From Crocinitomix sp. (GTDB taxonomy: Bacteria; Bacteroidota; Bacteroidia; Flavobacteriales_D; Crocinitomicaceae): a DNA stretch of 61,539 nucleotides. This document shows positions 54,368 through 61,539 of the stretch, in pieces; positions within the stretch are counted from its first letter, which is position 1, and each line of letters starts with the position of its first letter. The stretch is from assembly GCA_030836155.1 (NCBI GenBank), contig JAURQI010000082.1:1-61539 (forward strand). The letters are read 5' to 3'. The notes beneath the pieces are model-generated. The model searched no databases, was not told where the DNA came from, and worked only from the letters and a program-made list of their open reading frames with translations. The translations under genes and the position numbers were made by a program.

Positions 54368-55021
54368 ATGGATCGAAAGTTCCTATTTATCGTCATGCTT
54401 TTTGGTTTGTCCAGCTGTTTTGAAATCATTCAGGAGATTGACCTAAATGAGGATGGGAGTGGACACTTAGAGGTCGTTCTCAATTTTAGCAGAAGCCAGA
54501 CAAAAATAGATGCCTTATTATTATTAGATCAATTCAATGGTCATTCGATTCCAACGCTTAAAGAGACTGAAGAAAAATTCAATACCCTTGTTGATTCGGC
54601 TAGAAGTTCTAAAGGTATTACGCAAGTTAAAAGTCATTTTGACCAAGATCAATACATCTTTGAATTTTCATGTGATTTTGATAAAATTGAAAGAATCAAT
54701 CAGCGTGTTTATCAAATTGCCAAAATGAAAGATTCTACGGCAGTTTTAAACCAACTTTTTACTTATAAAAATCAAGTCTTTAAACAATCATTGGGAAAAC
54801 CGATGATCAAGGCATTTAATAAGATGTCCATGGCAGATCTCGAAGTGCTAGTTGGAGCAGACTATACTTCCATTTTTAGATTTAAAAAAGAAGTTATTTC
54901 TAATTCTAATCAAGCTGCAATGCTTACACCCCATAAAAAAGTTGTTATTTTGCACTCGTCGGTCATGGAACTTATCCACCACCCAGAGCGAGTAAACCAT
55001 ACTATTAAAGTGAAAAAATGA
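54368..55021 (+). CDS. Lipoprotein of unknown function
   Basis: From ATG 54368 (MDRKFLFIVMLFGLSSC) the lipobox LSSC places the lipid Cys at residue 17. ATGs 15 to 72 bases upstream are in frame and would add a basic n-region (MHKIKWLKKAAM), so the start is open. The mature part of about 200 residues begins EIIQEIDLNEDGSGHLEVVLNF and has a long helix around 65-90. No family was recognised. Its last four bases overlap the next gene (ATGA), so they are coupled. Confidence 0.8.
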   Translation: MDRKFLFIVMLFGLSSCFEIIQEIDLNEDGSGHLEVVLNFSRSQTKIDALLLLDQFNGHSIPTLKETEEKFNTLVDSARSSKGITQVKSHFDQDQYIFEFSCDFDKIERINQRVYQIAKMKDSTAVLNQLFTYKNQVFKQSLGKPMIKAFNKMSMADLEVLVGADYTSIFRFKKEVISNSNQAAMLTPHKKVVILHSSVMELIHHPERVNHTIKVKK

Positions 55022-56871
55022 AAAAGTTAGCCCTATTCCTATTAGCAGTCAATTCAATATTTGTCAATGCACAAAATGTATTAGAATATGTTCCTGAATC
55101 AGCAGAATGCGTCATATCATTAGACGGACGAGCATTGACGGATAAAATTGGTAAGAAAAAGATTGAAAACTCCGCTGCATTTTTAGAGATCGTTCAGGAT
55201 TTTCTATTCCGGGGCGATAGCAAAGGTAAAATTAGTGATTTAGGCATCGATTTGAAAAATGATTTTGTTTTCTTTTTCAATGCTGACACCTCTATGGAGT
55301 ACATGGGTTATCTCTATGGAATCGATAAGAAGAAAACATTTGAAAAATACATTCAAGAAAATACTGGAGAAGGCAAACGCAGAGACTTAAAGGATTATTC
55401 CGTCATCTTTTTTGAAGGAAATTATGACTTATTAGCTTGGGATAAAAGTCATGCGATCTATCTTAATATTGACTACTTGCATGATTCACTGCGTCCAGTG
55501 GATGAAGTTAATTCTTGGGATTGGTTTTACGAAGACATGACCGAACAGGTTGAGGAAGCTTTAGTGGTTGAAATGACTGAAGAAGATATTGCCAATCAAG
55601 AAGCAGAGCGCAAAGCGCAGGAGGAAGCGGAAGAGCGTCGCGCAGCTGAACGCATCGCCAAATTACAAAATGCCTATCTCGAACAATTGAATCAATATTT
55701 TGGTTCAAAACCGAAGACCAACATTCAAGACAATAAAGACTATATGACGGGTAAAGATCCAAATGGAGATGTTTATCTCTGGATTTCTCAAGCTAGAAAT
55801 GTACGCGACTTTGACTATTATACCAACTTCTATAACCGAAGAAGGTCTTATCGCAAATTTATGTATTCATTCAATAATTTCTTTGGTAATCAAATTGCGA
55901 TGAACGGACTCTTTACAGGAACGCAAGTACAAGTTATATCAGACATGTCGTTTGACGATGAGATTGCTCAGTATTTTAAAGAAATCTACAGCTCTACTAT
56001 TTCGAAAGATTTTTTCCAATACATCAATACGGAAAAGGCATTGGCTGTTTCCTCTTTTTCTGTAAAGTCTGATAAAGTCTGGGAGTATTATCCGCGTATT
56101 TATGCAAAAATGTACGAGAAGCTTTATTCTCGCAATGCAGATTATTCGCAAGAGGTGGAGGTTTTATTAGACTTCATTAGCATTTTTATGGATGAAAAGG
56201 CTTTAGGTGAAATTGCTACCGGTGACGCCGTTTTTGTGCTCAAAGACATAGCGCCAGTAGAGGTGAAATATAAGAGCTATGAATACAACGAAGATTATTC
56301 AGAGCGAACAGAAGTGGAAAAAACGAGAAATGAACTATTTCCAGAGTTTTTAGGGATGTTTACAACGAAGAATAAAGGATTTTTAGATAAACTCTTGAAT
56401 TTAGCGGTAAAAAACGAAGTCATGTATCGTGATAATCAATACTATTATTCAGATGGAGAAAATCGCGATTTACCTTTTAAAATTGGCTTTACGGTTCAAA
56501 ACGGTATTGCTTTTATTGGTTCTGATTTAGACGAAATCAAAGCAATAGCAGAAGGGAAAGGAAAAGATGGTGCTTCAGACGAGTTAACAGCTGACATGAT
56601 GGGCAATCAAGGATATATGAAAATGGATCTTCAAGCACTGCTCTATAAAATTCCTTTAGACGATATGTCTCCACGAGAAAAGAAAACGATGGAATACACC
56701 CGCGAGAATATGCGCAGTATGTGGACCTACTCTAATTTAGAAGGTGAGCAATTGAGAACACAGTTTTTCATGGACATCCCTAAAAGCGCAAAAAATGGAG
56801 CGGTTTACCTTTGGGACTTTATGGAAGAGATGTATAAGATTGATCAGGACGGTCGCAACCAGATGGACTAG
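55018..56871 (+). CDS. DUF4836-like secreted protein
   Basis: The 617-residue protein has a signal peptide (residues 1-18, ending VNA) and then NVLEYVPESAECVISLDGRAL, which resembles the start of Bacteroidota DUF4836 proteins. A Glu/Ala/Arg-rich coiled coil lies near residues 180-215 (QEAERKAQEEAEERRAAER). The remainder alternates strand and helix. It is translationally coupled to the lipoprotein, so they probably act together at the outer membrane. The stop is TAG; the 3' end overlaps the convergent pseudogene by 53 bases. Confidence 0.82.
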   Translation: MKKLALFLLAVNSIFVNAQNVLEYVPESAECVISLDGRALTDKIGKKKIENSAAFLEIVQDFLFRGDSKGKISDLGIDLKNDFVFFFNADTSMEYMGYLYGIDKKKTFEKYIQENTGEGKRRDLKDYSVIFFEGNYDLLAWDKSHAIYLNIDYLHDSLRPVDEVNSWDWFYEDMTEQVEEALVVEMTEEDIANQEAERKAQEEAEERRAAERIAKLQNAYLEQLNQYFGSKPKTNIQDNKDYMTGKDPNGDVYLWISQARNVRDFDYYTNFYNRRRSYRKFMYSFNNFFGNQIAMNGLFTGTQVQVISDMSFDDEIAQYFKEIYSSTISKDFFQYINTEKALAVSSFSVKSDKVWEYYPRIYAKMYEKLYSRNADYSQEVEVLLDFISIFMDEKALGEIATGDAVFVLKDIAPVEVKYKSYEYNEDYSERTEVEKTRNELFPEFLGMFTTKNKGFLDKLLNLAVKNEVMYRDNQYYYSDGENRDLPFKIGFTVQNGIAFIGSDLDEIKAIAEGKGKDGASDELTADMMGNQGYMKMDLQALLYKIPLDDMSPREKKTMEYTRENMRSMWTYSNLEGEQLRTQFFMDIPKSAKNGAVYLWDFMEEMYKIDQDGRNQMD

Positions 56872-57748
56872 TCTCAGCAACCTGAACACTTTTAAGAGCT
56901 TCTAAAGGATAAAGCACTTGCTTTAAAAAAGTATGCGGGATCTTCGATCCTTTTACACCGGCATTTAAACCACTTGTATCTTTATTATATAAATGGGTTC
57001 CAAATACCAAATCCCATACAATTAATACTTTACCGTAATTTGTATTTGATTCCTCTACCTCGTTTGAATGATGCCAACGGTGCAACTCTGCCGTATTAAA
57101 CAGATAATTCCATTTGCCGGCATAGAATTGAATATTCACGTGCTCGAGAAATCCAGAAATAGCACTCAGAAGCAATAATATGGTAATCGCCTCAGCACGT
57201 GATCCTAATAGCGCAATCGGAACTGCATAAGCCAAACCGGTAATAAATGCATCAATGACATGAAAACGTCCGGCGTTTGCCCAATAAACCCTTTCAGCAC
57301 CGTGATGAACCGCATGAAATAACCAAAGTGTTTTGTTCTCATGACTCCATCGGTGCAACCAATAAAAAAGGAATTCTGAGGTTAGCAATAGAATCACTAT
57401 TTGCTAAAAAACATGGATTTCAGTAATGGTTTCAAAAGACAGATAATCGCGCAAAAACATAACGGGGTAATAAACCAACACCGGAACGATCTACTCCCCC
57501 AATTTTAATGCAGTAGGCAAAGTAAGGAATGTGCGTATTAAATCCGCTTTTTTGTCACCAGCATCCTGATTCCAGATAGAATTAAATGGTCGTTTTTTCT
57601 CTAGATAAATAAACAAGAGAATGGCGGGAAAAATAGCGATTCCTGGTATGAGCACAAATAAATAATCAGGTAGCAGGATTAATAGCATTGAACCCACAAC
57701 AAGCGTTGCCGCAATAATAAAGGGATAAAATAAAGTCCAATTTTTCAT
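56819..57748 (-). pseudogene. Sterol desaturase/fatty-acid hydroxylase gene with two in-frame ambers
   Basis: One reading frame of about 310 codons from ATG 57748 (MKNWTLFYPF) is interrupted by TAG at codon 86 (57491-57493) and at codon 115 (57404-57406), with no frame change: the 28 codons between them encode family-like sequence (VLVYYPVMFLRDYLSF). The diiron His clusters LHRWSH, FHAVHH and LHRWHH are intact in the last part. Intact members insert hydroxyl groups in membrane lipids. The clean frame points to a recent loss. The 3' end overlaps the convergent gene. Confidence 0.85.
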
Positions 57749-57859
57749 GATGTATGATTTAATTCTACACCCTAAAATTAGCTTATTGGTCGCCCTTCTC
57801 AGAATTAAATTCTGCAAGTCATGATTCAGATTTGCGAAAAGCGCAAACCACAAATGGCT

Positions 57860-60800
57860 CTACATATTTCTTCTGTATTGTCCTCCGACTTCAAATAAAG
57901 ACTGCGTAATTTCGCCAAGCGAGCAATATTTTGTAGCCTCCATTAGGCGCTCAAAAATATTCTCGTTTTGGATAGCAGCGTTTTGAATTATTCTTAATTC
58001 TTCCTCTACTCTTTCAGCGTTACCTTTGTGTAATTCGCTTAACATATCAATTTGATATTGCTTTTCTTCGTCTGTTGCTCGGATAACCTCAGCTGGAACA
58101 ATCGTTGGTGATCCTTTTTTATTCAAGAATGTGTTTACACCAATAATTGGGAATTCCCCGTTGTGCTTTAAGGTTTCATAATACAAGCTTTCTTCTTGGA
58201 TTTTGCTGCGTTGATACATAGTCTCCATGGCTCCAAGTACCCCGCCACGTTCAGTGATTCTATCAAATTCCGTTAAAACAGCCTCTTCAACTAGGTCAGT
58301 TAATTCTTCAATAATAAAAGCCCCTTGAATTGGATTTTCATTTTTAGCCAAACCTAATTCTTTATTGATGATGAGCTGAATCGCCATTGCACGACGCACA
58401 GACTCTTCTGTTGGTGTCGTTATCGCCTCATCATAAGCATTGGTATGTAGTGAATTACAATTATCGTAAATTGCGTAAAGCGCCTGTAAGGTTGTTCGAA
58501 TATCATTAAAGTCAATCTCTTGTGCATGCAAAGAACGCCCAGAAGTTTGGATATGGTACTTTAACATTTGAGCACGAGCATTCGCCTTATACTTCAATTT
58601 TAATGCCTTCGACCAAATTCTTCTCGCAACTCTGCCAATTACAGCATATTCTGGGTCAATACCATTGGAGAAGAAGAAAGATAAATTCGGTCCGAATTTA
58701 TTGATATCCATACCTCTACTCAAGTAATACTCGACATAAGTAAATCCATTTGCCAAGGTTAATGCCAACTGTGTAATTGGGTTCGCACCAGCTTCTGCAA
58801 TATGATATCCTGAAATCGAAACAGAGTAAAAATTACGAACACCATTATCAATGAAATACTCTTGAACATCTCCCATCAGACGCAATGCAAATTCTGTTGA
58901 GAAGATACATGTGTTTTGAGCTTGATCTTCTTTTAAGATATCCGCTTGTACTGTCCCTCGAACCTGCGCAAGCGTATCCTTTTTAATCTGTCCGTATACC
59001 TCAGCTGGTAAAACTTGATCGCCTGTAACACCGAGAAGCATCAAGCCCAAACCATTATTACCTTCCGGCAGTTCACCTTGATAAGTGGGACGTTTTACGT
59101 CTTTTTCTTTGTAAATAGCTTCAATCTTAGCTTCAATTTCAGCTTCAAGGCCGTTTTCTACAATGTACTTTTCGCAGTTTTGATCGATCGCGGCATTCAT
59201 AAAGAAGCCGAGTAGCATAGGAGCTGGACCGTTAATTGTCATCGACACGGAAGTTAACGCATGCGATAAATCAAAGCCAGAATAAAGCTTTTTGGCATCA
59301 TCCAGACAGCAAATAGATACACCTGAATTACCTACTTTACCATAAATATCTGGTCTCACAGCAGGATCATTCCCGTATAATGTAACAGAGTCAAATGCTG
59401 TGGATAAACGCTTAGCCGGCATTCCCAAACTCACATAATGAAAACGCTTATTTGTACGCTCAGGGCCTCCTTCACCCGCAAACATGCGCGTAGGATCCTC
59501 TCCTGTTCTTTTGAATGGATAAAGTCCTGAAGTGTAAGGGAATTCACCCGGAACATTCTCCTGTAAAATCCATCTCAACAAGTCTCCCCAAGCGCTGTAT
59601 TTCGGTAATGCTATTTTTGGAATCTGCGTATGTGATAATGATTCTGTATGCGTGTCAATCCTGATCTCTTTATCTCTTACCTTAAAGGTATAAACCGGAT
59701 CTTTATATTTTTTTACTTTATCATTCCAACTTAAAATATGCTCCCAATTATAAGGATCCAAATCCATCTTTACACGCCCAAATTCCTTGAGTAATAATTG
59801 TAAAAATTCATCATTTTCAGCTGATAACCCTTCATCTTGAATACCGGCTTGGGTGAGTTCCGGCTTTTGACCCGACACGGATTCGATGGTGGTATAAATT
59901 CCAAATAACTTTTGTGCAACTGCTTCTTGTTCCTCTGCTACCGAATCATATTGACGGTTGCTCTCTGCAATTTCTGATAAATATCGTGAACGTTTTGGAG
60001 GGATAATAAAGATCTTTTCAGACATTTCTCCTGTGATCTCCATCTGAGATGCAAGTTGCTTAGCAGCAGTCTTCTCAGCAATTTTATCCATGATGGCCTT
60101 GTACAGCGTATTCATTCCTGGATCATTAAACTGCGACGCAATTGTACCAAATACAGGTAATTCACTCGGGTCAGTGTCCCAAAGTTGATGATTACGGGTA
60201 TATTGCTTTTTAACATCTCTCAAAGCATCTAAAGCGCCTCTTTTGTCGAACTTATTTACAGCAACGATATCTGCAAAATCCAACATATCGATCTTTTCTA
60301 ACTGTGTTGCAGCTCCAAATTCTGGCGTCATGACATATAATGAAACATCTGAATGGTCCATAATTTCCGTATCCGATTGGCCAATACCTGAAGTTTCAAG
60401 AATGATCAAATCATAATCAGCAGCCTTTAGAATCTCTAGTGCTTCAGAAACATGTTTACTCAAAGCCAAATTACTTTGACGTGTCGCCAAAGAGCGCATG
60501 TAAACACGATTGTTCTTAATCGCATTCATTCGAATACGATCACCCAATAATGCTCCTCCCGTCTTACGTTTAGATGGATCAACTGAAACAATCGCAATCG
60601 TTTTATCTTCAAAGTCTAATAAAAATCGTCTAACCAATTCATCGACCAAAGATGATTTTCCTGCTCCCCCTGTTCCAGTTATACCCAGTACTGGAGTATC
60701 TACTTTTGAAGCAAGATCATGCACCTGATCCATTTGAGCTACTGATTTTTCTGGAAAGTTTTCAGCTGCCGAAATTAAACGCGCAATGGCCGTTACTGAC

Positions 60801-61282
60801 TTCTCTTTTAATCGACCGACTTCACCATTGAGATTATCGCCAACCGCATAATCACTGCGCTGTACGAGGTCATTAATCATACCCTGCAAGCCCATCGCAC
60901 GCCCATCATCTGGATGATATATTCGCTCAATACCGTATTCTTGCAATTCTTTGATCTCCTCAGGAAGAATCGTTCCTCCACCACCTGCAAAGATTTTAAT
61001 ATGACCTGCTCCTTTTTCATTCAATAGATCATACATATACTTGAGGTATTCTGTATGTCCTCCTTGATAAGAAGTCATTGCTATGGATTGTGCATCTTCT
61101 TGAATGGCGCAATTCACAACTTCTTCAACACTTCGGTCATGGCCAAGGTGAATAACCTCACATCCTGTTGATTGAATGATTCGTCGCATGATATTAATTG
61201 CAGCATCGTGCCCATCAAATAATGAAGCAGCTGTTACAATTCTTACTTTGTTGGTCGGTTTGTATGGTTCGATTTTTTCCAT
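57860..61282 (-). CDS. icmF: Fused acyl-CoA mutase (IcmF type: B12 domain, G-protein chaperone, mutase)
   Basis: The 1140-residue B12 enzyme fuses three parts: a cobalamin domain (residues about 10-150; DGHD with His25 as lower ligand), a MeaB-type GTPase (P-loop GTGGAGKSS near 203-211, then ETSGIGQSD) and the mutase TIM barrel. IcmF interconverts isobutyryl- and n-butyryl-CoA and loads its own cofactor. [13 protein letters not shown] and Gln in AQNTCIFS, where methylmalonyl-CoA mutase has Arg, favour IcmF. The ATG at 61282 is preferred over 61351 because the -7 box lies between them. Confidence 0.93.
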   Translation of the reverse strand: MEKIEPYKPTNKVRIVTAASLFDGHDAAINIMRRIIQSTGCEVIHLGHDRSVEEVVNCAIQEDAQSIAMTSYQGGHTEYLKYMYDLLNEKGAGHIKIFAGGGGTILPEEIKELQEYGIERIYHPDDGRAMGLQGMINDLVQRSDYAVGDNLNGEVGRLKEKSVTAIARLISAAENFPEKSVAQMDQVHDLASKVDTPVLGITGTGGAGKSSLVDELVRRFLLDFEDKTIAIVSVDPSKRKTGGALLGDRIRMNAIKNNRVYMRSLATRQSNLALSKHVSEALEILKAADYDLIILETSGIGQSDTEIMDHSDVSLYVMTPEFGAATQLEKIDMLDFADIVAVNKFDKRGALDALRDVKKQYTRNHQLWDTDPSELPVFGTIASQFNDPGMNTLYKAIMDKIAEKTAAKQLASQMEITGEMSEKIFIIPPKRSRYLSEIAESNRQYDSVAEEQEAVAQKLFGIYTTIESVSGQKPELTQAGIQDEGLSAENDEFLQLLLKEFGRVKMDLDPYNWEHILSWNDKVKKYKDPVYTFKVRDKEIRIDTHTESLSHTQIPKIALPKYSAWGDLLRWILQENVPGEFPYTSGLYPFKRTGEDPTRMFAGEGGPERTNKRFHYVSLGMPAKRLSTAFDSVTLYGNDPAVRPDIYGKVGNSGVSICCLDDAKKLYSGFDLSHALTSVSMTINGPAPMLLGFFMNAAIDQNCEKYIVENGLEAEIEAKIEAIYKEKDVKRPTYQGELPEGNNGLGLMLLGVTGDQVLPAEVYGQIKKDTLAQVRGTVQADILKEDQAQNTCIFSTEFALRLMGDVQEYFIDNGVRNFYSVSISGYHIAEAGANPITQLALTLANGFTYVEYYLSRGMDINKFGPNLSFFFSNGIDPEYAVIGRVARRIWSKALKLKYKANARAQMLKYHIQTSGRSLHAQEIDFNDIRTTLQALYAIYDNCNSLHTNAYDEAITTPTEESVRRAMAIQLIINKELGLAKNENPIQGAFIIEELTDLVEEAVLTEFDRITERGGVLGAMETMYQRSKIQEESLYYETLKHNGEFPIIGVNTFLNKKGSPTIVPAEVIRATDEEKQYQIDMLSELHKGNAERVEEELRIIQNAAIQNENIFERLMEATKYCSLGEITQSLFEVGGQYRRNM

Positions 61283-61305
61283 GAATATTCTGAATTTGCA
61301 GTCAA

Positions 61306-61313
61306 CAAATATA
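61306..61313 (-). promoter_or_regulatory. -7 box of icmF
   Basis: TATATTTG on the minus strand, a perfect match, lies 24 bases before the ATG at 61282 and gives a leader of about 20 nt. The -33 position reads TTC. Confidence 0.55.
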
Positions 61314-61392
61314 CAAAATTGCACCCGTTTTGGAATGAATTTTGTTGACATCTTAACAACTGTATTTGGTTTTAATCAGTACGTTTGAAAAC

Positions 61393-61408
61393 GTTCGTTC
61401 ATTCGAAC
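61393..61408. promoter_or_regulatory. Candidate operator in the divergent region of icmF
   Basis: GTTCG and CGAAC form an inverted repeat with a six-base centre (61393-61408) between icmF and the next gene. Its size fits a TetR-type operator, but no regulator gene is in view. Confidence 0.3.
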
Positions 61409-61434
61409 TTGTACAATCATTTAAAAAGATCATT

Positions 61435-61539
61435 ATGAAAAAGTACATTTTACCCTTGTTTTTATTCGTCTTTCTTCCTTTTATGACCAATAGTTGCGCT
61501 AAGACGACGGATGGTCAATGGATGGTTTATCATGAAACA
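61435..61539 (+). CDS. Lipoprotein, N-terminal fragment (cut by window end)
   Basis: Thirty-five codons from ATG 61435 encode a signal (MKKYILPLFLFVFLPFMTNS) followed by the Cys of a lipobox-like NSCA. The rest of the gene lies outside the window, so no function can be given. It is divergent from icmF. Confidence 0.7.
   Translation, partial: MKKYILPLFLFVFLPFMTNSCAKTTDGQWMVYHET

Noticed and set aside
1-61539. Genome-wide reassignment of TAG to an amino acid
   Set aside because: At least 16 apparently intact genes end in TAG (for example tsaD, accC, yggS, hutF, icmF), so TAG is an ordinary stop here. Only local read-through stays open.
1-61539. CRISPR array, prophage, integron or insertion sequence
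   Set aside because: No spaced direct repeats, transposase, integrase or phage structural genes were seen on either strand.

Overview
The window is ordinary chromosomal DNA from a member of the Bacteroidota, probably of the order Flavobacteriales. This rests on several points: two proteins carry C-terminal type IX secretion (T9SS) sorting domains; an OmpA protein has the PorE-like layout; promoters match TTG-N19/20-TAnnTTTG; Shine-Dalgarno sequences are nearly absent; and several lipoproteins and DUF families are typical of the phylum. The DNA is AT-rich and densely packed. I see no insertion sequence, prophage, CRISPR array, tRNA or rRNA.

Layout. Positions 1-4604 (minus) hold a TetR-controlled tripartite RND efflux operon (tetR, outer-membrane factor, adaptor, and a permease cut off by the window edge). 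Positions 4798-11229 hold a tandem-viroplasmin RNase H, a T9SS-exported PCMD-like protein, a possible cysteine peptidase, a lipoprotein hydrolase, a MORN/YwqK-repeat protein and an orphan secreted protein. Positions 11255-19639 hold accC, tamB, tsaD and lhgO. Positions 19674-26466 hold an acyltransferase/PAP2 pair, a SpoIIAA-like protein, an NlpC/P60 peptidase with an SH3 domain, small membrane proteins, YjbQ, DUF1015 and YggS. Positions 26553-30034 hold rlmI, a MATE transporter and fmt, followed by a cupin, HU, trmH, hutF, the Nif3/zinc-ribbon pair, fabG, a DEDDy exonuclease, a dicarboxylate symporter and rpsA (to 40642). Positions 40794-46523 hold a T9SS cargo protein, an AraC regulator, a pirin/YceI pair and a thiolase.

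From 46626 to the end: a decayed SpoIIE-phosphatase pseudogene, prmC, a PorE-like OmpA protein, a five-gene minus-strand operon (4Fe-4S/CDGSH protein, pirin, alpha/beta hydrolase, HD hydrolase, beta-barrel protein), a lipoprotein/DUF4836-like pair, a fatty-acid-hydroxylase gene broken by two in-frame ambers, the fused acyl-CoA mutase icmF, and the first codons of a lipoprotein.

Most genes are housekeeping: tRNA and rRNA modification (tsaD, trmH, rlmI), translation (fmt, prmC, rpsA), fatty-acid metabolism (accC, fabG, thiolase, icmF) and envelope biogenesis (tamB, OmpA, beta-barrel). I did not find a clearly new multi-gene system. The best leads are regulatory or oddities: three genes whose -7 box abuts the ATG (probably leaderless mRNAs), colliding promoters between lhgO and an acyltransferase, a structured S1 leader, a pirin with a strong internal Shine-Dalgarno start, and two pseudogenes in which all four internal stops are TAG.
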